In this document: positions 48,181 through 59,507 of the stretch, one piece after another | Layout: the number at the start of each line of letters is the position of its first letter | How positions within the stretch are numbered: the first letter of the stretch is position 1 | Assembly: GCA_029747015.1 (NCBI GenBank) | Contig: JAKOGI010000178.1 | Span: 376,569 to 440,568, forward strand | Length of the DNA: 64,000 nt | From: Carnegiea gigantea | Lineage: Eukaryota; Streptophyta; Magnoliopsida; Caryophyllales; Cactaceae | Direction of reading: 5' to 3' | Program-made: the position numbers and the translations under genes | Notes under the pieces: model-generated | The model's database searches: none | The model's input: the letters and a program-made list of their open reading frames with translations, nothing else | What the model was told of the DNA's origin: nothing

Positions 48181-49009
48181 AGGCCTCTATTCCCTCTCAA
48201 TGAAGCAGTCTTAAGGAAGCATCACCTCCCTACAAGGTGGATGACCACTTCTTACACCCATGATTTTTCAAAACACAACTACGATAATAATGGAAAAATG
48301 AGAATATGGATAGAATTAAGAGAGGAATACATAATCAAATGCAAGATCATATGATTTATACAAAGCCAAGCAGGCTATTTATAGAAGAAGCAGGCAAGCC
48401 AAGGAGGTGGAAATCGTCCAAGTTCCACTTGGGGAATTCTTTGTCAAAAGCATGCAAATAAAACACACTAAATCAACGAGAAAGCAGGCAAAACAAGAAG
48501 ATCCAAGCCATAGGGAACCCGTTCGGCATCATGGCATGCAATGAGGAGGGAATCTAAGAATTCAAGCATCCAACATGTTAAAAAAAAAAAAAAAAAACCA
48601 AAGAAGTAAAAGCAAGAACACTAGGCTAGTGACCCGGCCAGTATCATCCTCATGCACATAACTTTGATCAATGAGTAAGAATTCAAGAAGAACATAGAAG
48701 AAATGATGCCTAAGGACTCAGCTGATTCCCTGAAGAAGCAGCTTCACATGCATTACCTTGTTCAAAGAGCCCAAAAACCAAGAAGGACAGTGGAAAAATG
48801 GTTATAGTGGACCCGACTGGCTTCTAAGGGGAATTGAGCCACAAGTACCACCTTCCCCATGCGCTAAAAGTATGTTACAAGTGGCAAAGTAAGAAGAACA
48901 AATGGCAATGAGGGGACTGACCAGGATCACCACTACATGCAGAGCAAGTGACAAGTCTAAACTTGTCAAGTTAACACTCAAGTTACTCAAAGCATGCATT
49001 AGCTCATCT
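48181..49009 (+). other. Tat 3' region, no gene
   Basis: Includes a poly(A) run near 48579-48598. No coding similarity recognised. Confidence 0.5.
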
Positions 49010-49500
49010 AATGTCTGCTAGACCAGTGAAAGGTTCACGACTCCGATGATAAGGAAATCTACTAGACGGCAAAAGGTCTGCCACTTTGGCGGCAAGCATA
49101 AATTCAAGAATCCACTAGACCGTCAAAAGGTCCTCAACTTTGGTGACAAGTGAATCTACTAGGCTAGCGATAGGTCTGCTACTTCAGCTATAGGGAAGTC
49201 CGCTAGATCGGCAAAAGATCCACTAATCTAGCAACAAGGAGATTCGCTAAACCAGCGAAGTGTCCGGTAATCTGGAAACAAGGAAATACGTTGTTCGGGT
49301 GCGAGAATAAATTCAAGAATCCGCTACTCTTGGATCAAGATCTACTACTTCGACAACAAGAAAACCTGCTAGACTAGTGAAAGGTCCGCTATTCTAGTTT
49401 TAAGGATGGATTTACAAGACTAGAGAAAGGTCAGCTACTCTGGTAACAAGGATATCTGCTGGACCGATGAAATGTTTTCTAGCTGGCGTTAACGATACAT
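49010..49500. repeat. Tandem array, unit about 45 bp, about ten degenerate copies
   Basis: Units built on GCTAGACxxGxGAAAGGTCxGCTACTxTGGxAACAAG start at about 49017, 49061, 49114, 49158, 49202, 49246, 49368, 49414 and 49458. Two units between 49290 and 49360 are distorted. It lies in the 3' untranslated region just before the Tat 3' LTR, where tandem arrays are known to form in this lineage. Confidence 0.85.
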
Positions 49501-49690
49501 TCAAGAACCCATTGAATCTGTGCTCAATGAAACACCATTCAAAGTCATCACCATGCTGAAGGCTGGGGACATCGAATCTCCAGACTCTTGGTGGCCGAGT
49601 TCAAGAATCACATCAGCATAGCTTGACAAGCAGCTACAAGTGAAGACCGCTACTTTGATCATCGCATTGTTCAGGCTTGATCGAAGTAGG

Positions 49691-50665
49691 GGATAACTAT
49701 AGAATTCTAAAAATGGCATCTATATTTTTTAAATGATATAATGATGACAATAAAATGCAAACTATGCATTTGGGCACCCAATGAAGTGATATCCAAAATA
49801 AGAGTTTAACTAAGGAAATGGCAGTCTAATTAATAGAATAAAACTAAGTAAGAGTGTGCGTGAACAAGCCCAATGGGAGCAGAAACCAGCCGGTTTACCT
49901 ACAGGAACATAGTCAGGTTATTGCTTCCTTTTCTGCATTCTGGGTGCGAGCTAGTTTTAATAAATCTTTGTCCTAATCCTTGGCTGATTAGTCTATCGTG
50001 CCTAGTCAAATCAAATTCTTAGTTAAATTAAGATTAAGTTTATCAAGCCAAGGAGTTAGTCTACTTTTCCTAGGCTAAGTTGGTTCATTCATCTGCTATA
50101 AAAGTGTGGTTGCCCCTGGGGTTAAGATCATCAAGTAATCATCAGTCGGATGAGATTAGTTAGGCACAAAAAATCATCATTGGGATAATTGACAAATTGT
50201 GAGGAGTTTTCACAAATTTGAGAGGTCAAATCCTACATCTTGTATTGAAGGATTAATCACTTTGTTGGGTTCCCCAGGTAAATTAGATGAGTTATCCTGA
50301 GTGCAAAATTATGTCTTTCTCCTACCTTTCTACTTGATTTCTTTTTAGTATGGTTTTGATTTCACCATTATTAAAGATGTAATTTTTAGGTAGTTTACAT
50401 TTGCTGTAACTTATTTACTTTACTTTTGCTTACAATGGGCAAAAAATTACATCTTTTTGCATGATTTAATATGGTTTTATACTAACGTGTTGCATCAGTG
50501 TGTGATAGTGTGATTAACGTCTTTGATTTTCCATATTAAGTTGTAGAGGTCATTAGCATCCGGATCAAGTTCATAATCCAATCCTATAAATCTGCTAGTT
50601 TTCAAGAAATAGAAATAAAATCAAATTTGTGTAGGATTACACCCTCGGGGAAGCAGATCCTTACA
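49691..50665 (+). repeat. 3' LTR of the Tat element (975 bp)
   Basis: Aligns to 30029-31561 apart from the missing internal 558 bp. It starts after a purine-rich CGAAGTAGGGGA (polypurine tract) and ends ...CCTTACA. A TATA-like CTATAAAAG lies at 50096-50104; the same place in the 5' LTR reads GATAAAAG. Confidence 0.85.
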
Positions 50666-50887
50666 TTACCTAAGTGAACGTGAATAAAAAAGAGAAAATT
50701 TATGATTTATATCATTCTATAAGTTCCAATACATAAGTTTTAATGCCCAATACCTATGTTATATAAAAGCACAGGCATAACCAATTAGTTAATGTATATG
50801 GATTCTAAATTGCCAGTAAGCCCAATGCTAATAACCTTTTTTGCCCCCTTTGACATATGACAGTGATGATGATGATGATGATGATGT

Positions 50888-50932
<45 letters not shown>

Positions 50933-51479
50933 CAACAACAATAATGACAACAATAAGCACAATGGTAATAATAATGATAATAGTAATACAACTACAATAA
51001 CACTGCCATCAACAACAACTAATAGCAAATGTTAAACAATAACAATTACTAGCGCAACAACAACAATATTGCTTAATGCCTAAAATTGTTAGCCCAAGAT
51101 AAGAATGAACTATCTTTCGACCCGTTGATATTGGGATAAACAATTTTCCTAACATAATTTCTGATAAATCTTTTTAGGTTCGCCTAACTTTGGGTAAACT
51201 TTTTTTGGAATCGAACTTGACCAAACATAGCTTTTTAAATTACTCCAAGTACCTTAAATTTTTAGTATTTGCATATTTGACTCCAATCCTTAAAAACACA
51301 CTTTGAAAATTTTTAATTTTATGCATGTGATATTCTTCTCATGAGTACTACTTGAAGCTCTCTTTCATCTCATATTAAAGCCATATGGGCAAAAAACTAA
51401 TCAAGATAATAAGGTAATTAATAGTTGATGAGACTAACTAATTGCATTTAATGCTTGAATAATCATCTACTTATCCTGC
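50666..51479. other. Stretch without genes, with (GAT)n and (AAC)-rich microsatellites
   Basis: A GAT run at 50862-50935 passes into ACA/ATA-rich repeats to about 51070. The remainder is AT-rich without similarity. Poly-Asp, poly-His and poly-Ser frames here are products of the repeat. Confidence 0.75.
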
Positions 51480-54330
51480 TCCAAATTATTCACACATAGT
51501 GCATACCCCAGAAGGATTCACTTCGGTAACCCCACAACTAAACTATATTACTAATGCAATTTTAAAATTAAAAGCAAAAATAGTGAAAATTAAAACTAAA
51601 GCGATGGAAATACAAAAACAATTATCGATAACCCATTGGTCATTAGTGAACCACATTAGGCATAGTGGAAAATATAATCTAGGTATCGGTGCTCCTTTTT
51701 AGGGTAAATATCCTGCTCAAAGCCAAAAAAACAAAAATCAATTCTCGTTTCATGATATAAAATCTAAAAAGAAGAAAAATCACTTGAAAAATCATCATAT
51801 AAGGAAGAGAAAGTGGATGGAATATAAGCACTACGATTTGGAGGAGTTGTAAAATATGTTTGATGTAGAGTAAAATTAAAAGAATTAAATAAAATCATAG
51901 GGGCAATAGTAGACAAACAAAAAGTAGTATTTGAGGATAATGAAGAGACAAATAATGTCTAGTTAGAAGAAGAAATATTCAACAAATAAACCTAGTTAAA
52001 GTACAAGATCTAGACACAATTTAAGTAGAAGAAATTAGAATGAAATTGGACAAAAAATACAAACAATTGGTTGCTGAAAGCGAAAATAATGAAATTGATG
52101 AAGAATGTAATATCAACAAATTGGATTCCAATTTAGTTAACAATCCAATTCCAAATTCTAGAGAGCTTGGTGAATCATCTTCAAGAAATACTAAGTTTAT
52201 GAGACCTAAAAATATTCCATTTGCATGAATGACTAACCTCTCCTTTGGGTTCATCCAAAGGAAAACTAGATCATAGAAGAAATTTTTCTAACCCAAATTA
52301 GCCAAATGAGTCACATGATAAACATGGACATAACTCCTAATAGAGAAGAAATACGTAAAAGTTGGAAGAGTGGTATGAATAGTGTTCTAAACTTGAACAC
52401 CACATGAATTACTGAAAATTTCCAGAACTATATAAATCTAAGTGTTTTTAGCATTGTAGCTGACTGGTATGGCTTATTAGATGAGGAAGGTAATAATGTA
52501 TTAAGAATGACGAAAATACTAGTTGCTATGTTCAAAAAATTATAAAAGGAAATCAAAACTAAATTTATCAGAGCTACACTTGATTTTGAAGAAAGAGCTA
52601 GAGAGTTGCAAAAAAAGTTTAATAACATAGATGGTTTGGACATGAGGTTTTTGGATAATTATATTGTTGAATTTAGTCAATATTACTACAAAGTTTGGTA
52701 TAATAAAACTAATCTTCATGTGTTGCAACAAATGATCTTATCCAATGATCGATCAAAACTTTAAAAAGATATGCCAAAATCCTTCTATTCTTAATTTGTT
52801 TAATGAAGGAGATGACTTAATTCTTGAGACAGATGCGAGCATTGAATACTAGAGTTTAGTACTCAAAATCAAAGAAATAGGAAGACTCTATGGATACTGT
52901 TGCGGAAGTTTTATTAAAGCAGAATGAAACTATCCTAAAATGGAAAAAGAATCCCTTACAGTTATAAGGGGAATTGAAAAGTTCATTATCTTTTTATCCC
53001 CAAAACCTTTCTATATTCGAATAGATTGCAAAGGAATACCTAGTTTAGAAGACAGAATTTATGAACTTTTCAAGTGCAAGGGTGACTCCTATGTTGGCAA
53101 TTATGACTTAACTAGTTTTCTTTCCCTATTGAACAAATACAGGAAGTGAAGAATTTTCTAACAGATAGTTTAACTTGTCAACTTGCTAATGGTGATCATC
53201 TGAGCAAAACTCCTGCAAAAATTGCTAAAATCTAAAATGAAATGTCCTTACTGTTAGTATAGGTGTAACCTAGTGGAATTCTTGTGGACATTTTGGATTT
53301 TGATACAAAAAGTAGACCATACTTTGGGTTGTTGTCTTCCGCTATGCAGTGGCAAAGATATTCAACCTTTTGGAATTATGAATGAATAACTTATGGAGTC
53401 CTTATAAGGGTCAAACAAACATAGGTGCCAATGTTCATGAAAAATGACTCAACAATTGGTCTGCAGCCTACATCGAATACTACAATCATTATTACTATGA
53501 CATTTGGGAATCGTTGGGTACTATAGTCCCATTCCCGAATAAATTTGGAGTTGATGGGGCTAGATTCTCAGTAAATTCAATTTCTCTAGATAATCATGAA
53601 AGCTCAGGGATATAGCATAGTAACTTACCTTATAGAAATTCCTAATCGAAAGTATCTATTCTTTTTAAGTTTAACCAAGTTTTAAAAATGCATGTTTAAA
53701 AGAATCAACCGGATTTGAACATCTCCTAATGGTCTAGTAACGACTCCTAAAAAAAGAAGCTGCATATTGAGGTGCATTGTGCATTGATTGAGTATGAAAC
53801 TGGAAAGGCCAAACCAGCTCATTATCTTGCTTAATTAATCGACCTAAATGACCATGACGATCAATGACATGAATGGTTTCCATAACGATAAGAAATAGTT
53901 AGTGATCTTGCTTAGCAAGAGGCATTAGTTTTTACAAAGTATACCATCAAATGTGGGCAATGATTGAATGAAGAAGGATACTAATGTATTGAGAAAATAC
54001 TATATTATTTTATCATAGTGATTTCAGCAAGTATATAAAGGTAGACGGAGCTGCTTTAGAAGATTTCATTGGTGATCTCTTTGATGTTGGAGATGGAAAA
54101 TTCTTTTCTAAAGAAGGAAAAAGATATCCATATGATTTATTTAAAAAATGTGATCTAGAGCATCTTGAACTTGATAAAAATTTAATGATTATCTAGATAG
54201 TGGACTCAAAGACATCATTGGAAGTGAAAGCATGGAGAATCTTAATATGGATGACTATTCTTGCCACTATTCAATACTCTAAACAGTTGTTGGATCATTG
54301 TGAATTATTTTATCAGAGTGTCAAATTAGT
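51480..54330 (+). pseudogene. Endogenous pararetrovirus (Caulimoviridae) relic, deleted and stop-ridden
   Basis: Plus-strand pieces in viral order: a Lys/Ile-rich piece (51499-51702), a capsid-like region (about 52380-52730), then directly an RT/RNase H junction (about 52750-53150, with ILETDASIEYW and EKESLTVIRGIEKF), and a further piece (about 53330-53640) resembling the last ORF of petuvirus-type genomes. The capsid-to-RNase H join near 52740-52760 skips the nucleic-acid-binding knuckle, protease and most of RT, so a large deletion is present. Every part has in-frame stops and frameshifts, so it cannot encode working proteins. Genus (petuvirus- or florendovirus-like) is uncertain; family assignment rests on the RNase H piece. 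Confidence 0.7.
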
Positions 54331-54359
54331 AAAATAATGCAGTCAATTGTAGTCATATG

Positions 54360-54610
54360 ATGTCCTGTAATAGTGTTTGTAGTGTAGTTGTTAGGGCATC
54401 ATATACATTCCATCCCCTAAATAAAAGAGGAAGTTGAGTATTGTAAGGGATATAGTCATTTGTGCATCCTCAAGCAAAGAAGAAGTTTGATTTTTCCAAT
54501 ACTTCATGAGCAAGCATCTCTAAAGGTTTTAGTAGTTTAAGTTCCCATTTAATCTTTTCATTGCAATATTTCCACTTTCATGCTTTCAATAAAAGAGATT
54601 TTCCAGTAGA
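54360..54610 (+). promoter_or_regulatory. Possible terminal/promoter region of the pararetrovirus relic
   Basis: CCCCTAAATAAAAGAGGAAG (TATA-like) at about 54415 is followed by a leader-like region and, about 175 bases later, CAATAAAAG (polyadenylation-like) at about 54588. This spacing resembles the terminally redundant region of pararetroviruses. Position after the coding relic supports it; sequence identity is not established. Confidence 0.35.
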
Positions 54611-55600
54611 GAATGTTATTTAATCAAACCTTATGTGTTAAATATTATAGTTTCCTTATTAAAGTTTCATTATCCTTAAAGATATAAAAATTTGACTTGT
54701 GACTACGGTTTGATGTAGAAAACAAAATAGATTTGTGTTATACTTGATATAAGGAGAATGTGATTGAGATTAGTAATCTCTATAAATTAATGGGTAGAGG
54801 CATGTGAGAGTCCAACAGCTAATAAGTTCAAGTAATTGTCAAAACTCTCTACTTCAGTTTTACTATCTCGGTAAGCATGGTGGGCCTATAATCATAGAAA
54901 ACATAATATTTATGATATAAGTTGCAGATTATGATACTAATACTAGTAAAGTCAATACAAGAAATAAAAAATACTAAAAATGGCCATATTTCTAAAAAGA
55001 TATAAGAAAACAACAACATTAGAGCTAGGACTCCATTTTGGGCCAATTTGTAATCGCAATAAATTCTCATTAAAAAAATAAATGTTTGTTAGCTAGAAAT
55101 CATATAACGCCAGCCGTTTTACCCCAAAAAATAATTACTCAAACCATTTATCTGGAAAAATATGTTCAAGAAATCATTACACTAAACCTCAGTGGACCAA
55201 AAAAGAATTTATTCCCCAATATAAAGGTTCAGGAAAATGCTAATTGCTATTTTGGCTAACCCATATACAACAATGACTTATTTCCTTATTTAATTTAAGA
55301 AATCTTTCTAGGGACATGCAACGCCCCCAAATTAAACATGCTTCACTGCTTGTATTTTCCTTAATAAATCCCTTAATTATAATTTAGACAATCCAATGAT
55401 AGGGACATTACCGCCGTCCAAAAGGACCAGCTTGAAACATGAGTGCCATCAATAACACAGTTAAGCATCGCTTCAATCATACACATACACACCTGATTAA
55501 TCCATATATAATCAACTGTTAAGCAACATAAGGTTTTTACACTATAGTAAAAACAATTCATCATGTAATCTGCATCTCCATCCACTGAAGATTTCAATAT
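54611..55600. other. AT-rich stretch without recognisable genes
   Basis: Nothing identifiable on either strand. The left limit of the neighbouring minus-strand LTR may lie at the end of this stretch or further right. Confidence 0.4.
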
Positions 55601-58129
55601 ACAGCTCTAGAAATATGTATACACTGTATTAGTGTTGATCCATCCAGATTCTCTTGCTCAACGTATTCTCTTCTGCTGTTTCACTAGCATGAAGACAATT
55701 CTCTGAGCATTTGCATAAAATAAAACATGAAAAATATTTCGAACTATGAGCCGAAGCTGAGTGCATGCAATCTATATTGTTAAATGATCATTGAAACACT
55801 AGTTAGACCCGCTTTGCAATTCATTTTAAGTTAAAATAGTGAATGAGATGAATATAAAACTGCATTGCTAGTTATTATTTGATAGCGAACCCCTTGATAC
55901 TGTTACGATCTATGGATATGTGTACACCTGCCAAGCCGATCGGGGGATCTGGTCTGAAGCCGCGTGAATAACTGAAGGGCGAATGCCCTCTAGATGATAA
56001 CTAATGGGGTCATGCATTAAATGATAAATCACTGTATCAACTAATTCATTAATGTACTTACCAAAACAAGATAACATTAATAAATACACTCTGATTTCTA
56101 AAGATACAGGCAATGGACGTACCTGAAGTCTTTAAAATGCAATTTCACTTAGTAATATGTATGTACAATGGAAAATGATAGAGTAGGCCCCATTTCTATT
56201 TAAGAAATGTAATTATAGATAAACGTAGCTAGTAAACCATGTTCACTGACATAATTTATAACTTTAATGGAAATTGATTAATTAAAAGGCTTCTACAATT
56301 CCAATGATTCAATATAAGGCAAGTTAAACCAAGATGATCTGAAAAATAAATTAGTTGGGGTTATTAAACTTGAGATACGACAAATTGAAACAAAATAGAT
56401 CACATTGGAATGATTGAGCTGATAATGGAAAGATTTCCATTGAAATAAACGAAATATGGATGTTTGATTTTTCTAAAATGGATAATGGAAGATTCCAAAA
56501 CATATAATAGAAGGTTCAATGCCATGAGGGGTGTCGTGAGGTTCATAAAGGCTCAAATAACCTCGGTTTGATCCGTTAAGCACTGATTTCTTTCTTCACA
56601 TAACACCATTTGATGGTCTACTTTAGAAAATCCATATCATCACTCCTGGCCTCCAATTGAGATATAAAACTCCAATATGAAAAGCTCATAATGTGCATTG
56701 AAACTTTTATTTAAGACAGAAAGCATGATTCACATAGTAAAGTCCCTAAAATTAGAGTAGAACACAGACATGCATAATTTCAGTTCAATCTGCGCAGTCG
56801 TAGCAAAACGACCATAACATTTTTCACACAACTTGGATTAAGGTGATTCACATTTGAAAGATAACTCATTGACCTATTCACATACCAAAAATCAAAATTT
56901 TGCAATGACCCAATCAATACCAGTTTTTCCGTGAAGTCCCCTGTTCACAAATGCTCCCAGTTTCGATGTATTCTGTGCAGTCTTCAATAAATTGGTCATA
57001 ACTTTGTCCACACAACTCGAAATTGAGTAATTCCAGAGCCTATTGAAAGATAACTCATCAAGATATCACTACACCAAAATGCATGAATTTTTGATGTGCC
57101 AATTAATACCCAGTTTCTCCAGAAGTGACCCCTGTTTCTGGTCTATTTATTGCTCAATAATCACATATTTGCAATCTTTTCTTCACATAACCACCCACTG
57201 AAATCAATCTTTAACTTATATAAATAAGTATAAATATCTTGATATTCATTATCAATGCCAAATATCACAAAGTCTCATTTAAAACAATTAAAATCCATCA
57301 TTTCATCCTAAACTTGCATGAACATAAACAACTTCAATCATTACTTGCTTTCAAGCATAATCAACAAGCAAAACATCAAAATAATACTTGTTTATATCAA
57401 GATAACATGATCTAAAGTCAATCTAACATAAAAACCGAAATTTACATGATTAGACTAGGATTTACCTCACTTTGATGCTTGAAAAAAGGAATACAAGTGA
57501 GGTTAGATGTTTGTAGAAGTGAGGGTGGTGACTAGGGAGGTTGCTGGTGGCTGTGGTGGTGGAGCTGGTGACAGTGGTGTTGGCTAGCAGCCAAGGCTGC
57601 CATGGAGGAGAGGGAAGAGAGAGAAATGAGAGCTTTGATAATCTAGTTTGCTTACTTGGATGAAATGAGCCAAAGTTTATTTACTTGGTTGAGAATGAAG
57701 CAAATATACTTGGCTACAAATTGACCTCAAAATCTACTTTTACTAATGGTAATTAGGCCTAATAATGATAATTAGCTAAACAAATAAGGTAAAGACTTGT
57801 TGGGCCGAAATTGGCCTTAAATGAGCTCAGATTCGGAAAGAAGATTAAACCGAGTGCGATGAATTTAATTTTAATTTTCCGAAGCTCGAAATCAAATTTT
57901 TGAAATGTTATGAAAAATGATTTAATCTCTTAAACCATAATTATCGAGGCTCACTATCAAATTTTTCGAAATTGATACGGTAAATGAAACTTGAATTGCA
58001 AAGTAGCGCCCAAAATGGAATTCTCCCAACGGGAATGATTAAATGAGATGAATAAATGTGAAAATTAATAATATGACTTAATTAAATAAATAAATATGAT
58101 TTAGGGTTGGGCTATTATAGGACATTACA
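55601..58129 (-). repeat. 3' LTR of a Tekay-like Gypsy element (left limit unknown)
   Basis: The right end is well defined: the minus strand starts TGTAATGTCCTATAATAGCC right after the polypurine tract, which a MITE now separates by 243 bp. About 500 bases in, a CT-rich leader with an ATG (57600-57640) and a donor-like AGTGAGGTAAATC (about 57470) resemble the transcribed part of chromovirus LTRs. Sequence without coding potential continues leftwards. I could not find the other LTR in the window, so the left limit is a guess. Confidence 0.5.
56800..57180. repeat. Internal tandem duplication in the LTR, period about 184 bp
   Basis: CATAACATTTTTCACACAAC (about 56813) recurs as CATAACTTTGTCCACACAAC (about 56997). 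Each is followed by GAAAGATAACTCAT, CAATxAATACCxAGTTT and a CCCCTGTT block. Confidence 0.75.
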
Positions 58130-58131
58130 TC

Positions 58132-58374
58132 TAGAGCTGGATAAGGGGTCGATTTAGGTTGACCTATTTAATAAACGGCTCAATTTCGTGTCAACCTTGT
58201 AAATAGTTTACATCCACTCAGAATTGAAAAATAATATATTTTCAAGCTAAACTGTCAAATCGGGTTGACTTTGGGTCAAAATCAGTTTGATTGTGTAGGG
58301 TTTGGGTTTCTCTTAGTAACTTTAGGTTAAGTTCGGGTCGGGTCATCGTGTCGGGTAAAACTTTCCTAACTCTA
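58132..58374. mobile_element. hAT-like MITE, 243 bp, with 8-bp target duplication
   Basis: The termini TAGAGCTGGATAAG and, inverted, TAGAGTTAGGAAAG are imperfect inverted repeats. An exact 8-bp duplication ATTACATC lies at 58124-58131 and 58375-58382, the length hAT transposases produce. The interior has the GGGTCGGGTC..GTGTCGGGT motif common in plant hAT MITEs. No coding capacity, so it would need a transposase supplied elsewhere. Confidence 0.9.
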
Positions 58375-58382
58375 ATTACATC

Positions 58383-58396
58383 TCCCCACCCTATAA
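58383..58396 (-). promoter_or_regulatory. Polypurine tract of the Tekay-like element
   Basis: The minus strand reads TATAGGGTGGGGA. Without the MITE it abuts the LTR start TGTAATGTCC, the typical chromovirus arrangement. Confidence 0.75.
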
Positions 58397-58489
58397 AATT
58401 ATACTATCCTCAGAATGTCCTACCATAGTTTCTTTCAAAAAGATGAAGATTCTTTGATCTTATATCCTCGTTCATTACCTAGGTAACTT

Positions 58490-58850
58490 CTAAAGTAGTT
58501 TGATCCGCCAAAAGGACATCAAAGTGTCGGACAACCTTATTACCCAACTTCTTTTGTCAATGGTCAAGTATATTAATTGCTCTTCGTGGGATGAATCTTC
58601 ATTAAATTCAATATGCATGTAAGAAATCACATGATTGGAATCAGGAACACATTTTTGAAGCTTTGACACATGAAAGACATTATTAACACTAGAATACTCG
58701 AGAGAAGAGCTAGACAATGAAAGATCTTGCTGATGTTGTCTATAGTATCGTTAGGTTCGATGAAGGATGGACATAGTTTGCCAAGACATTAAACATTTTA
58801 ACACCTATAGTTGATAGCACCTTGAGAAATACCTTGTTTACTACATGGAG
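58490..58850 (-). pseudogene. Pol C-terminus of a Tekay-like chromovirus
   Basis: The minus strand gives VNKVFLKVLSTIGVKMFNVL (usual form VFLKVSPxKGVxRFG), then SSVNNVFHVSKLQKCVPDSN and EFNEDSSHEEQLIYLTIDKR. These are the last blocks of integrase leading to the chromodomain region. The same blocks in diverged form occur at 23110-23690. The upstream part of pol is absent; instead protease of another lineage is joined at about 58850. Confidence 0.82.
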
Positions 58851-59507
58851 CCATATGCATCTAAGAAACAATTTCTAGGATGTTTTGGAATCAATTACAT
58901 GGAAGATTGAAGATACTGATAGATCTCCCATTATAGCTCGAGGTGAATCATGTCGACTGCATGCTGACTCTCTAGGCTAAAACCATGAATCACCATTCGA
59001 CTCTTAGAAAACCCTTCCATTATAGTTCCCAACTTGTTCATCATAGATTTAGTAATGATGTTAACCGCTGAACCTCCATCTACCAAGATGCGTCTGAATT
59101 TTTGCTCCCTTATATAACGAGTCACAAATAAAGGACGATTATGGGGTTTGGAGCTTTGCAACAAGTGATCATTAGCGAAAGTGATAGTTTTGTTGCAAGG
59201 GGCATATTGGGTAAGATCTTTTAAGGACTCTCTAACATCTTTGATCTTATCAGCATAAAGCTCTGGGTGGTGAAGGGAAGTAGCCATATGCTGACACATC
59301 TCTTTTGGTAAGTGAAAGATTTGCCTGCAACCTATACATGCTAGTAAGGCCTCTAAAATGATCACCTTTTGGAGAATTCGTCTGCCTTTCTTCTTCTTCA
59401 TCTTCCTCATCTTCCAACCCAATACATGAGGTCATGTCAACAATGACTTTGTTAAAGAAATCAACGAGGAAAAACTCTTCCAATGTGACAGGAATAAGTA
59501 GTTCCAC
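58851..59507 (-). pseudogene. Aspartic protease relic of a second Gypsy lineage
   Basis: The open frame 59422-58931 contains PLFVTRYIREQKFRRILVDG with the active-site DGGS at about 59080-59069, AVNIITKSMMNKLG and KSRMVIHGFSLESQHAVDMI. The next frame continues with HVIDSKTS and a mutated LLLGRPWLH block up to the fusion point. This protease differs from those at 12180 and 34179 (GSAVNI against GSCTNV). An overlapping upstream frame carries the linker from gag. Confidence 0.82.

Larger units (their letters stand above)
30029..50665 (+). mobile_element. Tat-lineage Ty3/Gypsy retrotransposon (Ogre/Retand-like), nested and decayed
   Basis: Direct repeats at 30029-31561 and 49691-50665 bound a plus-strand gag-pol relic with Tat-type gag, protease, RT, RNase H, a second RNase H and integrase. 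These are followed by a long 3' region with an antisense gene relic and tandem repeats. Removing a nested 4.4-kb TR-GAG element and a 1.3-kb solo LTR leaves about 14.9 kb, a usual size for this lineage. The flanking bases (GACAA and TTACC) do not match as a target duplication. All coding parts contain stops. Confidence 0.88.

Noticed and set aside
50785..51035. Poly-His, poly-Ser and poly-Asp proteins
   Set aside because: All three are frames through one GAT microsatellite.
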